The position numbers were made by a program, and so were the translations under genes. DNA of 64,000 nt from Ignelater luminosus (lineage: Eukaryota > Arthropoda > Insecta > Coleoptera > Elateridae): positions 62,001 to 126,000 of the forward strand of contig VTPC01090453.1 of the NCBI GenBank assembly GCA_011009095.1. The letters run 5' to 3'. The notes below the pieces were generated by a model. The model was not told the DNA's origin. It was given only the letters and a program-made list of their open reading frames with translations, and ran no database searches. Positions 45,115 to 57,264 of this stretch are shown here, in pieces. How positions within the stretch are numbered: position 1 is the first letter of the stretch; each line of letters starts with the position of its first letter.

Positions 45115-48100
45115 GTATGCACAAGTCCTGTATAAGCCAGATATCGGTAGATGTTCAAGTCCATAGCTCATGTCGAAGACGGGAGTAGGTTCCAAAATAG
45201 TAAATAACCCAGGCTTTGATGATCTTACCTGAGCCTAAAACTTAGCTTTTAGCTGAAAAGCCTAAAAGAGATACCAAAAGGGCGCCAGGATACAGTGCCA
45301 TACAAAACGATGTAATTCGTCGACCCGTCCCCACACCGACGAACACGCTGTATATAGGGTCCACCCAAAATACCACCCTGTAGATAAACACTTCAAAATC
45401 GTGTCCGGAGACTAAATTGTATTCTCTTTTACTTACCAAGGAACCTTTGTTGGTTCCGCAACTTAAAATAAAATAAACTTAATAAATCTCCAGCCTCTCT
45501 CTCGTTTCTCAAAACTATAAACAAAGCTTTATTCACAAAATCAAATATTATGCGGGTTGCTAGAAGCCAAGGTCCATCATCACGGCATCTAAATAAGCTT
45601 ATAAAACAAAAACAAACTCCTAGAAATAAGAACAAAAAAGTTAAACTACATGAATTTATTATTATGCTTTGAAATCGAGTAAAATAAACATTCACAAAAA
45701 GATTCAAAATGATATGGTTGATTGAAGAAATTATTACTTTACAAACATCAAATAAAAGAATGACAATTACTACATAAAAATTAGGTCTGAAGGACTCGTC
45801 AAATAAATGCGTTTAGAAATCATTAAATCGCAATAATTATTGTATTAAACCCCTCTAAACAAACAAAATTGAACATGATTTAAAACTATTAATAAATTTA
45901 GGACATACTTATGAACTTGTATTACTTCAAACAAAAAGAAAACGTTCAAAAGATTACTATAGAATTTAAACTACCTATTGTTTTCCCTAGATTTTTCCGG
46001 AAAGAATACACTATAAAGATACTTTTCTAACATTAAAATAAACCAAACTTTAACGTTAAATACTCAAAGCATTTGAACAAAACAACATAAAAATACAAAC
46101 AAATATATGTAACATAAACAATTATTCCTTACTCTAAATCTGGAGGTCCTTTGAGTTTTCAGCAACTTTTCCAAATACAAAAGAATTGAATTTACACTAA
46201 ATTTAATTACGAGAAGGCATGGTTTCAACCACAATAAATTTTTAAACACTTAACCTTTACAAGCACAAAACTTTAATTCTCTCAATAACGAAGAGAATAC
46301 CAGATCTCTCGATGGACACTGAAGATGGGATATTAAATCCATCAGCCAGAGAGTATGACGAAGATAGCGGAGTCAAAGAACACTAGGTACATAACGGAGA
46401 TTTTCGTAACGACTAAATCAAAACTCAAGAAGAAAGTGGGACTAAATAATTTCCAAATAACTGGCTCGACGCGGTTACTTCTTTACATGATCCTTCTAAT
46501 GAAGACAGGGACGATGAGCTTGTCGTTCATCTCCACATACTAGTAAAAATACAGGTAACGCCTTTTAGCATATGAATTTTTTAAGTTCGTCCGCACAATG
46601 ATGCGTCAATATTTTAATCCTCAAAGAGGCCTCCCTCGAGGATTAACTCAAAATGCAAATTAATGCCCATAAACCATAAACCTAATAGGAAACTAAAGCA
46701 AATTCACAGCCACTAAAATGTCGAAATTAACCGTGCGCCACACTTAAAGATCGAAACAAAACGCGAGAAGCACCGGGTCCGCTTGGACCTGGGAGGTCGC
46801 GGTGAACACCCGCGTTCCACGGTGTCCAAATCTCGACCCCCGAGAAAATCACAAAGTACCAACAAAGGGAACGGTTTAGCAAAATAGAAAAGTCAGTTGT
46901 ACACGATATCTCCAAACAAAATACAGACGATAAATTGGATAATGGAAAACTACTGGATATCATTCTGCCAGACATGAATTAGCAAATTACGAACATGTTC
47001 TTTCTTGGAAATACAGTTGAAAAATATAACAAAGATTTAAAAACAGCACAAAGCACGTTCGGGTCATAAAATAATGTATCGGATTTCACTAATAAAAGAA
47101 GTATAAAACCATTTATCGAACACATTTTAATTCTTAACAACAGAATATAAACAACTTGCTAAACATTAAAAAAGTAAGACGAAGCGATAAATTTATATTA
47201 AATGAATGTATTTAAAGCAAAATTTAACGTAAAATTCGGATAAGTATGCAAAACTTTAAAATGACATTACACAGCTTCTGCACGATGACCAGTGATAATG
47301 CCCAATCGCTTTCTTAAACCTTCGTAATCATTGAGCTCTGAGCTCCAGTGAGACTTTCTCTTTCAGGGCGCGCGGAACCTCTCTCGCTTTGAAGGCAATT
47401 GGCTTGGTCCTTCCCTTAATTTAACGACTCTGGCATTTAAACTTGTCAAATTTAATGTAGATCAACAGCGCCTCTAGCGGAGAGAAAATCGTTATTGAGC
47501 TCAATTTGCGATCATCTTTTGTTTGGTATCGGTACTTTATCTTACAATCAACTGACTTTGATAATTTAAAAATAATAATTGCGAGACAATGCATACTATA
47601 AATGTACACAAATAAAAAACTATTGCCATAACAAGTAAACGTCTTTCATAATGCTGTACTGATCAATGAGAATAGTATGAACATGACGAGATCGCTATAT
47701 TTGCAGTCCCCCTGAACGTGCCGTCCGCTTACGGCGGGCCTGTTCTGTATATAAATATTACTGAATAAGTTACATATAAAATGGCCATAGATTTTTCAAA
47801 ACATCTTCGGGCGGCTCTGGATTTACGATTTCAAGTTTTTATCTTGTTATGTATTTTCACTTTTAAAAGTTACGTTCACGATGATATTAAAAGTGAAACG
47901 AAAAAGAATAAAATGTCACATAAATTCTAAAACCTTTTCCTCATTATAAAAGTATAAAAAGCACAAAAAAAGCAAATTGAAGGAAGTGGATAATTTTAAT
48001 AAATTCAAACGCTGGCAACACTTCAGTTAATCTCCTTTTTATGCTTGTAAGTTACAAAATGTTTTAAAGAATAATTTAAAAATGTTAGTTTGTATATTAT

Positions 48101-51100
48101 TCTAATGTAATTCATAATAGTAGATGATGAGAAGTGAATCATAATTTTAAAGCGGAAATAGTATTGTGTAAAGTTAGATTAGTACATCTCTGTCTTGGTT
48201 ACATTAAAAATTGGGATTAACATTTTTTATGTACTAAAGTAATTGAGAATAACATCTAAACAAAAACAAACCATATCGCTGTCTAATCATTTTGCTGTTA
48301 TTATACATGTGTAGTTTTACGAACGTATCATAAATATTTCTCCTAATTTAATTCCATTTTGGTTTATCATTACGTTTACGTGGTATAAAAACGTATGACT
48401 AATTACTGAGTGATTTATTTGCGTCTTATCATCCTTTACGATTAACTAATATATAATACTCCTAATAGTTTCTAGGTAACATAAAGACGGTTCTTTCTAA
48501 TTATTTATATTTTGAGAATTAATAAAATACAAGCTACTGTTAATTGTTCTTTTATTACAAACAAGTTACTGTAACTTCTTTCATAATAATAAACAATAAT
48601 ATACAGCTGTGTTTTGTCGCTGCACATTAATTAAATGAGCGTCATAATTCAGAAAGTACCTAATTAATTAGTAAGAATTTCCTTCAGACTGCAACGTACG
48701 TGAATAACAAGGCGATTAAAGTTATATCATTAAGCAAATAATCGTAAAAAATGTCCTAGAATAAGTATTTTGGAACGAAAATTAGGGCTTTTAAATGATT
48801 AACCAATAAAATCGTTGTTTTGATATTTATATTGGCTTTCTATTTGTTTTCCTTATTTATTGGATATTATAAATTCTAATTGAATATTATATTGGTTTCA
48901 TTAGTTTTGAGTCGTCCTAAAGCTCATTCATTTTTATTGTCAGTATTTTACGGAAAAACGTAACATTGCTGTATTTGCTTTTGTTTATTGCTCATGTACC
49001 GGCTATGACTCACTGATGAGTTCTTGTAAAAACAAAATTAACGTTCAGCTAATTTCTACTAATTTTGATAATAACTACATAATAAGTCATAGGAATGTCA
49101 CAAGTGAAAAGTTCTAATATGTATAATAAAATCATTTTGCTTGCTTTTCCACAACAGTAAGTCAGGTACCTACCCTGAATGCGGTAGAATTAATGATTTT
49201 TGCAGTATCTCTTAACATTAATTTCAAAGGAAAAGATGTTGCTTTAGCATCTAGTTCCAACATATGTAATGTTCATCTGATTTTGTTATTTCAAATTGGT
49301 CCGACTTCCAGATAATCTTCTTACTATTGTCTGATAATTTTTATAATTCCCATATGTTTTTGTTTTTTGTTGTTCTTTATTCAAGTTCTTTTTGGACTAT
49401 AATCCCCATGTACACAATTAGCAGTATTCTACTCTTAAGTACTCAAACGATTCAGAAAAACAGTTACTCTAATAAAAATGATCTTCAGTGATTGCTGTAA
49501 GAAGAAAGAACAAAATTGGCGTTTACGTCTTTTTGTCAACGTTTTGATGTGAATACGTCTTAATCGACCATAACGAAAAAAGACCTTCGTAGAGGAACAA
49601 ACCAAACGTTGATTTATTGAAATAATAGTCCTTTGTACAGACAACATCATATAGAAGTTGACTCGTGTGCAAATTGTGGCCGTGTGGTAAGCAGCAAATT
49701 ACAAAATTTGGGTAGAAATCGTCTCAAACGGATATCGTTAGATAGAGAGAACCAAAGACAAACCTGCAAAGGTACAACTAACTGGGACCGAACGGACCAA
49801 GGCCTTCAGAGACAAGCAAATTACAAACAATGCTGCTACTCCTGTTGACTCACTGATGTATGTATTTAGACGCCGAAATGCTGTCTGCTGACACATATAA
49901 ATATGAACAAAGCAGTGGGTCCAAGACAAGGGCAAACGACGTATTCACATCCAAACTTGCGGCTGTGTCGACGACATTTATGTATATATTCTGTTTTATT
50001 CATATAAATTATTTGCTGTTCCTCTTGTTATCTGGCTTACCTTCTGAGCTAACTTTTTTTTATACTTACGATTGCTGTATGTAAGCTTTATATATCAAAA
50101 GCTGACAATTTCTAAGTCAGTTGTTCAGTTGTTTTTACCTTATTCTGTATCCCTAGCCAGATGTTTCGTTCCCGAACTCGCCATTCGAGACAAGATTTGC
50201 TGATGGAGAGACCTAACGTTTTGATACACCACATTCCTAATTATCGACAATATAATAGGTTTCCAAGGGTGTATGTCAGCTCTATCACCCTCTTCCTTTT
50301 TCATTTGAGCTTGAGACCGACCATGGAGAAGCCCTGTATAATGCTGCTACTTCTGTTAACACTTTTATTAAGAGTCTCGATTTTGGGGATTCCAGACTAG
50401 AATTTCCTTGCATATATTTTTTAGCGTTTCTTTTTTCCTTTATCAGAGACTTGGTCGTTCTTTTAGGTAAGAGGCGCCAGTTTCTAAACTTATCAATAAA
50501 CGTAATCAGCGTGATTTTGGCGCTATTTGCAAATCTGACTTAAATTTGCCTAGGTGCATTTCTTAAGAATGTAAAACTTACTTTATGTAGGTCAATATAA
50601 GTTTCAGGCTCTAAAAAGTCGAAATTTGCTACTAATTGTCTACAGCGCTGATTATTAGGATTTAAAACAGCAAGCACTCTCCATTTCAGTGAAATTCTCA
50701 GCACATGAAAATGTTTACTTTTATCCAAAATTACCACTGTCCGAGAGCGATGGTAGATTTTAATTTTCATTACAAAAATTTCACAAACTACCAGAAAGAA
50801 TTCTTCGTAGCTCTTTATATTGCGATTTGCCTAAAAGCGTGATACCTTTGAATGAACTAACTACATTCTTAAGTCTCAATCATCACTTTTCTGTTTTCAA
50901 AACCACGTCTAGTTCTGAACTCAGCAGAGCCTAGCCTAGCCCAGGTCTAGACTACCTTAGCCAAGGTAGTACAGGACAAGACAAGTACGAAAAATATGTC
51001 AAGTGCTTACAAGTATTTAATGAGCAGACATCTAACGACGGGGAAGTTAATACTTAAAATATGTTTAAGTGTAATTTTGATTGTTTTCTCATAAATATCA

Positions 51101-52845
51101 CAAAGATTTCTGAACGTCCAGAAAAAACACAGAGGCATAGTAATTAAAATTTAAAAACAATTAAAAATAAGGCGACGTGTGGGGTGTATTACAGACACTG
51201 GCTATTCTAGATTTTTGGTAAAAAAGTGGGAATTCCCTCTTTCATTAACGAAGATCCTACTAGAAACAAACCTTTGTTAGAAACTAGGAGCAAAACCTTT
51301 GAATTTGTTCAATATTATAACTTGATCTTCTTGTGATAATTCAGGGAAAATACAGTTCACACTTACTTAAATGTGTTGAAAGCTAATTTCAGTTCCATAA
51401 AGTTACAAATATATTTCGAGGAAAAGTTCAACATCTTTTCCTACACAATATGAAGAGTTAAATTTAATTTGTCCAGAGAACGTATTAAAGAACAAAAATA
51501 AAATCATCCACGGCTTGAATGCGAGGCTGAACTACGACTTACGGAATTGAACAATATCAAAACGGCTTTCTGCCTACTACCATAAGGGACTTCCTCAAGA
51601 GTACTGAAAGAAGGAAACTTAAGATAGAAAAGCATCATAACTCGACGTGTAAACCACATCGAAAGCTGTTGATGCCGCAAGACACCAAAAAGAGCCGTCC
51701 TTGATGCTGAGTACAAAATGAAACTGGAACACTTTGCCTGACTATTATTAACATACTTTCATCTTGCAACCAGATGTTATTGCAATCTTCACCTGCACCT
51801 TCCGATATTGACTTAACTTGGGACTCTACAGCTGCTGACATAGGCAGGCAGACCAGCGTAATCGATCGGCTAATTTCTAGGTTTGCGTTCGAAAAGCACA
51901 GAGTTAACATCTAAGGTTGTCAATGGCTTTCCTACCAAACCAGCAGTTTCCAGGATTTAATTATCTCTCATCGCATACTTACTTTTGCTTTTACTAGGAA
52001 TCTCCATTCTTGAATGGAAAGAGGTCTCAAACTTATTTATATGCTGTGATATTTATTTAATCGCCAGTGTAACTAAAATTTGTTTATCGGTGTCTTGTTT
52101 ACGTTTTTATCACATTATTAGCTTAAAGTAAAATTAAAAAAATCTGGCACGACAAAAGGAAGTTTAAAATCGCAATCGCTGCCATACCTGATCCAGCCAA
52201 AATTAATTTCTTGCTTCAGTGAAAGTACTCTTTTGAATCCAGGATCTTGTTGGTACTTCTCTACAGGATAACGCAAAGTTCAAAACACTGATCAAAAACA
52301 ATTAAAGAAATCCAGATGAAGAAAATGTTTGCAAGAAAGGGTCAAACAGAATTGCTCTGCTTTTTAGCAACGCAAAGGTGAACGTTTAAAAATAGAGGGA
52401 TTCCTCAGTGTATATGATAATTTTCTCGGAGACTGTATTTTGGTCAGAAGTTGTTTGACCCAAATTGTTCTTTTTTTACATATTTTCCTATCTTTGGGAG
52501 TTCGTAAAATTGTTCTTAAATAAGATAAGTTGGTTTGCAAGGATCTGCACTGGTGCATTGTGGACCTTGAGGCCGATCTGGGCTTGAAGATATTTAGATA
52601 ATAATTAAATATAGGCAATGTTCATTGATATCTATGTTTAGAGTTTTGTATCTCGGAAACAAAGAGTGAAAACGCGACAGAAAAAAGCCAATTTTTCCAA
52701 TTGTTTGAGAATTTATACAACTTATCGCTGGTCTTCACTTTCAGCAAAAATTCCTCATGTTCGTGAATTTATGCTTCCAACGGTGAGAACTGCATTTTTT
52801 GCAGCTTAGCCTTCTACCTTTCTGTGTAGGAGAGTAGAGTTGCGT
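45115..52845. other. Long AT-rich stretch with no recognised gene
   Basis: About 7.7 kb. Short GC-richer patches occur at 46755-46850, 47335-47400 and 47700-47750. Protein-like but unassigned frames include 49633-49848 (+, with CANCG), 50161-50400 (+), 51635-51910 (-) and 52364-52618 (-). None shows a domain I recognise. Gypsy LTRs, which could lie here, were not detected. Confidence 0.35.
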
Positions 52846-52849
52846 CATG

Positions 52850-54345
52850 TTTCTTTCCATTTCTTTTTCTATTCCTTTCTATCTTGAGCTAGCTTTGGAA
52901 TATCTGTCCAAGCAATTCCTCTAATTTCAGCAGCTTTTCTTACTTCATTCTTCCATGAATTTTGGGGTCTTCTTTTTTTTCTTTTGCCTATTTTGTTTTA
53001 TATATCTGTCTTACAAGCCTGCTATCCTCCATTCGTTGTAAGTGTCCTAGCCATCGTAGTTAATTTTGTTGTATTAGTCTTTACTGGTAGTATTTTTTGT
53101 GAAGGTTTCTGAAAGTCTCATTCTTGATTCTGCCTCTTCTAGTTTTTCCATCTTTCTTAAAACGCCCATCTTCATACTATTTAGTTTCAATATCTGCCTT
53201 TCAGTCGTTGTCCATGACTCGCTTCCAAATGTTAGTACTGGTTTTACTATCCTCTTAATCATCTCTACTTTCAATGATTTTTTCTAGCTTTTCGTCATCC
53301 ATATTTCCTTCCCTATTCAGTATACCCAGATATTTAAATTTATTTACTTGCTCCATATTCTTTCCATCGACTTTAATACTGTGTTTCCTGTCTGTATTTC
53401 CAATTAGCATCATTTTTGATTTCTCTGCATTTATCTTCATGTTCTCTCTTTTCAACTCTTTATTCAGGACATTTATGTTGTTGTAAATCTTTTTTGTTTT
53501 CCGTAATTATAGCCATGTCATCTGCATAGCACATCTCTGTCACCTTTCTCATTTCTATTTTCCAGTAGCCTTCATGGTATGCCTTTAATTTATTCTTTGT
53601 TTTTTTAATCACTTTGCTCAAACTCAGGTTGAAGAGGATTCAACTCAAGATACACCCGTACTTGAATTCTATTATATTTTTAAACCTTTCTGATTTTTCA
53701 TTCTTTAATTGCGCATAATTTATGGTGTATAGGCCTTTAATGCAGTAAATTAATTCTTCTTCAACATTCCTTTTTATTAGAGCTCTCTATACATCTACAT
53801 ATGTATTTCCAGTTTTAATTGCTTTTTCACTTATCTGCCTAATTGTCTTGAACTCACCCACTTTGTGTTTCTTCTGTTGTTGCGTGTAGGTTTTTCGTAG
53901 TCGATTTTCTAAAATTATATTTTTCTTGGTACACTCGTTAATGTTCTGCCTCTGTAGTTTTTGCTCTCTTTGCAATTTCTTTTCTTAAAAGGCCGCAGAA
54001 TTAACCCAATTCTCCAGTCACTTAACGTTCTTTTTTCTTTTTTTTATCAGGCTTAGCATTTGTAACAATTCTTCTTTTCCTTTTCATTTAGATATTTAAT
54101 CATTTCGACTGTAATTTCATCCGTTCCTGGTGCTTTCGCAACTTTCAGCTTATGAATTGCTTCTTCCATTTCATCCCTAGCTATCCCATCATCTCAGTTT
54201 CCCCAGTTTTCTCTTTTTCTGTAGGTCCCTACTACATTGTCATTTTCTGATTTATATATTCTATTTCTTCTTCTTGTAAGTCCCCAAAATATTCCAGGCA
54301 TCTTTTCATAATATCCTCTTTTTTAATATAGTGCCATTTCTGTCT
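52850..54345 (-). mobile_element. LINE I, 3' (RT) half, minus strand
   Basis: The minus strand from 54345 downward reads WHYIKKEDIMKRCLEYF (linker just before RT), a decayed early RT region, TYTQQQKKHKVGEFKTIRQ, MCYADDMAIITENKK (catalytic box, about 53500-53545), KMMLIGNTDRKHSIKVDGKN, FKYLGILNREGNMDDEKLEK (53255-53455) and IVKPVLTFGSESWTTTERQ (53074-53274). These are RT palm, strand and thumb blocks of the same general kind as LINE F. It begins exactly where the opposite-strand EN half (54360-55865) starts. Many frame breaks. Confidence 0.82.
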
Positions 54346-54359
54346 ATTGTGTTTTAAGC

Positions 54360-55865
54360 ATATTAGTTTTGAACATGAAACAAATCATGGACAGATGACA
54401 GATCATGATGACAGAAATAAAAAATATAAGAAAAGGACAACGGCAAAGCTTGGATATGGTTAAGGAACTTAAAAAGAAAAATAAAAATTTGGAAGCAGAA
54501 CTGTAGGAAGCAACGGAATGAACAGAAAAACTAGAAAGGGACAAAAAGAAGAAACGGAAGACACATCACAGATACTAAAAAATAAAAATAAACTTAAGGA
54601 TATAAAAGAATATAAAATATACATAGAGCCGAACAGGACAAAAAAGAAAGAGCCATTCAGTATAAAATCAGAAAAGTAGCGAAAGAAGACAAAAATGAGG
54701 GTAATCAGACAAAAGTATGATACAGAAAGGTAATAATACCAAAAACTAACTAACCAAGAACAAGAGGACTTAATGGTATCAAAACAGGCAACAAAAAAAG
54801 AAAAGAGTCTGGAAATTGAAATGGAAATACAAAAAGGAAAAAACATAAAAAGGCTAATAATAAAAAAAAACAATCAACATGGGTACATGGAATGTAAGGA
54901 GCATAAATGGGAATGCAAATGAGCACAGTAGGTGTTACTGAAACAAAAAAGAAAGAAAAGGGATAGCTAGTACTTCAGAAAGGACTATGGAAATCTAATA
55001 TGGGACAAGAGAAATACTGCTATATAGTCACATATGCACCTAATAAAGATGTTGGAACAAAAGAGAAAAATGATTTCTATGAAGAGCTCCGAGAAGAGAT
55101 AGCTAGAACAAAAGATAATAAAATTATAATTATGGGGGACCTAATGGTAGGATGGGAAATAATAATATGGGCTTAGAGAAATGGTTGGGAAAAGAAGGAG
55201 AACAGAAAAGAAATGAAAACGGGAACCGAGTAATAGACTTATGCATAGCAAATGATCTAATAGTGACTAACATCAAATTCGCCTATAGGTATATACATAA
55301 ATGCACTAGGAAAGAGAAAGGAAAAATCAATAATTGACTATTTCTTAGTTGATCAAGAGGTATGGTAAAAAGTCGTAGATGTCAGGGTAAATAGAGGTAT
55401 AGAAATAGGCATCGACTATTACATGCTAAGGAAAAGAAGAATAAATAATGAAAAGATATCTTCGTATAAAGTAAAAAAAACGAGTGTAAGGAAAAAATAT
55501 CACAAAGCTCTGAATAGGAGAAGAAAATTTCTAAGGACTAGGTAAAAGAGGCAGCAAGAGAAAGTTGTGGAATAAAGAAAGTTGGAAATGATGATAAAAG
55601 AAAATTGGCATGGTGGTCGCTAGAAATAAAACTAACAGTGAAAGAAAAGGAGAACAGATGGAAAAAATACTCAACAACAAGAAACCAAACAGACTATGGG
55701 AGATCCAAAGAAGAAAGAACGAATAAAGTAAAAAAAACTTTGTTAAAATTAGTAAACAAACAGCATGGATAGTTTTTGGAAATACATTATCTACACAGTT
55801 CAGAGAAAACCAGAAGTTATTCTATGGAATGTTAAAACGAATGAGAAAACAAGTTTTATATGGAG
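54360..55865 (+). mobile_element. LINE I, 5' (coiled-coil and EN) half, plus strand
   Basis: The plus strand opens with a lysine/glutamate-rich region (MVKELKKKNKNLEAEL, TEKLERDKKKKRK; 54455-54560) suggestive of a coiled-coil N-terminus. An APE endonuclease follows from MGTWNVRSINGN at 54879, then a basic linker (FRENQKLFYGMLKRMRKQ, about 55798-55855), where LINE sequence ends. No RT follows on this strand. The missing continuation is what the neighbouring minus-strand half begins with. Confidence 0.82.
54879..55600 (+). pseudogene. LINE I endonuclease (APE-like) domain
   Basis: Blocks: MGTWNVRSINGN (54879), YIVTYAPNKDVGTKEKNDF with YEELREEIARTKDNK (about 55025-55120), IIIMGDLMVGWE (GD-N block, asparagine lost, about 55125-55160), KSIIDYFLVDQEVW (about 55325-55370) and VRVNRGIEIGIDYYMLRKRR (the SDH block, here IDY, about 55382-55440). 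Frames change between blocks. Homologous but inactive. Confidence 0.82.
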
Positions 55866-55869
55866 TGCA

Positions 55870-57000
55870 TAATAATTGGGCTCATATTTTACCGTGTGTA
55901 TACGTAAAAGTTCAAATTAACTCAAAACAGTTCAAGTTTTCTCTTAACATCCCAGAGATGTGAAGAATCTTCTGGGATCAAGCAAAGTAAAAACGGGTTG
56001 TTCGAAAATTTTGCCTTGGAAAGAGTTTCTTAGGTGTAAGAAACAAAAGATTCCAGCGAAATCTATTTTTTCTCAATTTCCATGACCTTGATGGAAAAGT
56101 CATCTAGCCAGTTTTAGCTTCTTCTTTCTACTTGAAAATCGTCTCTCTTTGGTTTCTAGCTTAAAGATGCAAAAGAAAGAGTAGTTTTCTTGAGGTTAGA
56201 TCTTTTAAATAAAAATTCAAGTTTATTAAATTTTGACTGCCAAACAGGGCACCAGAGATTCTAGATCTTTTACTGCTTATATTAATTATCGAAAAGCGCA
56301 ATGAGATCGATCCTCAATTACCCTGCTTGTGTAAAATGTTGCTGCAATTGCAATTGCGGTTGTACAGAGAGTGTAATTAAACTCAATACTTTTAAGGAGG
56401 AAATAGAAAAAGAAATGGCACCATTGCCAATATACCTTATTAAGGAGTATCTTTGTTGTGTAATGTACGTATTTAAATGTATAGTGGATGACAGTTGACC
56501 CAAGCACTGAAGTTGATATACACCTACCTGAAGTTCAAAAGATTGACAATTCCGAACTTCGGCTATAAAAAGTCAGAAAGAACGCAAATTGTCAATCATT
56601 GCTATAAAACCCACACTGTTATTGTGCGGTTCGTTCATGTTCTGCATTTCATTCTTCATAACCTTTAGATTGGTTATGCACTTCCTAGAAAGTGCATACC
56701 TTTATTCGATGTCTACTACAATCACTCATATTATAATCATCCAACAAACAGCCGGCCTGGATTTTCTTAACAATTTATGTTCTTGTTTCCTTGTTTCTGC
56801 CATTATAATATGTATCTTATCAAACAAATATTTGTTCTGCCTGACTAAAATTTGTCTTTTGCTAAATTTGTGATTTTATAATTTATCCATTTTACAAATT
56901 TACTTGAACGTACAGAATCTCCTTTAAAAAAAGGTTAAACGTACTGTCTATTACGAGAACTTGCCAAAAAAAAGTGGTTGACCCAACTAACGTTTTACGC
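55870..57000. other. Unassigned DNA
   Basis: No confident gene. A plus frame at 56301-56498 encodes a cysteine-rich peptide (CVKCCCNCNCGC) without recognised family. TATA-like words (CTATAAAAAG near 56562, CTATAAAACC near 56602) are present but isolated. Confidence 0.35.
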
Positions 57001-57235
57001 ACTCAAAAGTATGCGTGCGCAGTCCCGCTCTTAAAACTCAAATGTGTAAAGTGAAGTTCCCGCCTCGCTGTCCATGCACCTTGCATTTGTTGTCGATGTC
57101 CCTTCACTTGTGCTGTGTTTAGTGTTATGTGCTAATCAAAATTTACTTGGTGTTAAACAAGTAGTGACAAATTTTTGATTTTTTTGTTGTGCTTTTTGTG
57201 TTTGGATATTTTTTCTTCCTCTTAAAAACGAGATC
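57000..57235 (+). promoter_or_regulatory. Possible promoter and 5' UTR
   Basis: A GC-richer patch (57010-57110: GCGTGCGCAGTCCCGCTC, CCCGCCTCGCTGTCC) precedes a T/G-rich leader without ATG until GAGATCATGGCG. Initiator-like TCAC and TTAGTG words occur at 57105-57130. This is the layout expected of a TATA-less insect promoter with 5' UTR, but the same pattern could be the leader of a DNA transposon. Inference only. Confidence 0.25.
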
Positions 57236-57258
57236 ATGGCGAAAAATAAAATGCATTC
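57236..57258 (+). CDS. Candidate first coding exon (MAKNKMHS...)
   Basis: An ATG in good context (ATCATGGCG) opens MAKNKMHS and runs directly into a strong splice donor (GTAAGT at 57259-57264) in phase 2. If real, the rest of the gene would lie further right across long introns; no downstream exon was identified in the window. A 23-bp exon cannot be verified by sequence alone. Confidence 0.2.
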
Positions 57259-57264
57259 GTAAGT

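Noticed and set aside
46755-46850. GC-rich island with small hairpins (GGTCC-GCTT-GGACC)
   Set aside because: Considered as a tRNA, snoRNA or promoter, but no cloverleaf, box motifs or adjacent gene could be identified.
49005-49030. CTGATGAG, resembling the hammerhead ribozyme core
   Set aside because: No stem II followed by CGAAA nearby and no flanking stems.
56301-56498. Cysteine-rich 65-codon frame (CVKCCCNCNCGC)
   Set aside because: No signal peptide, no family resemblance, and an equally long frame exists on the opposite strand; cannot be supported as a gene.
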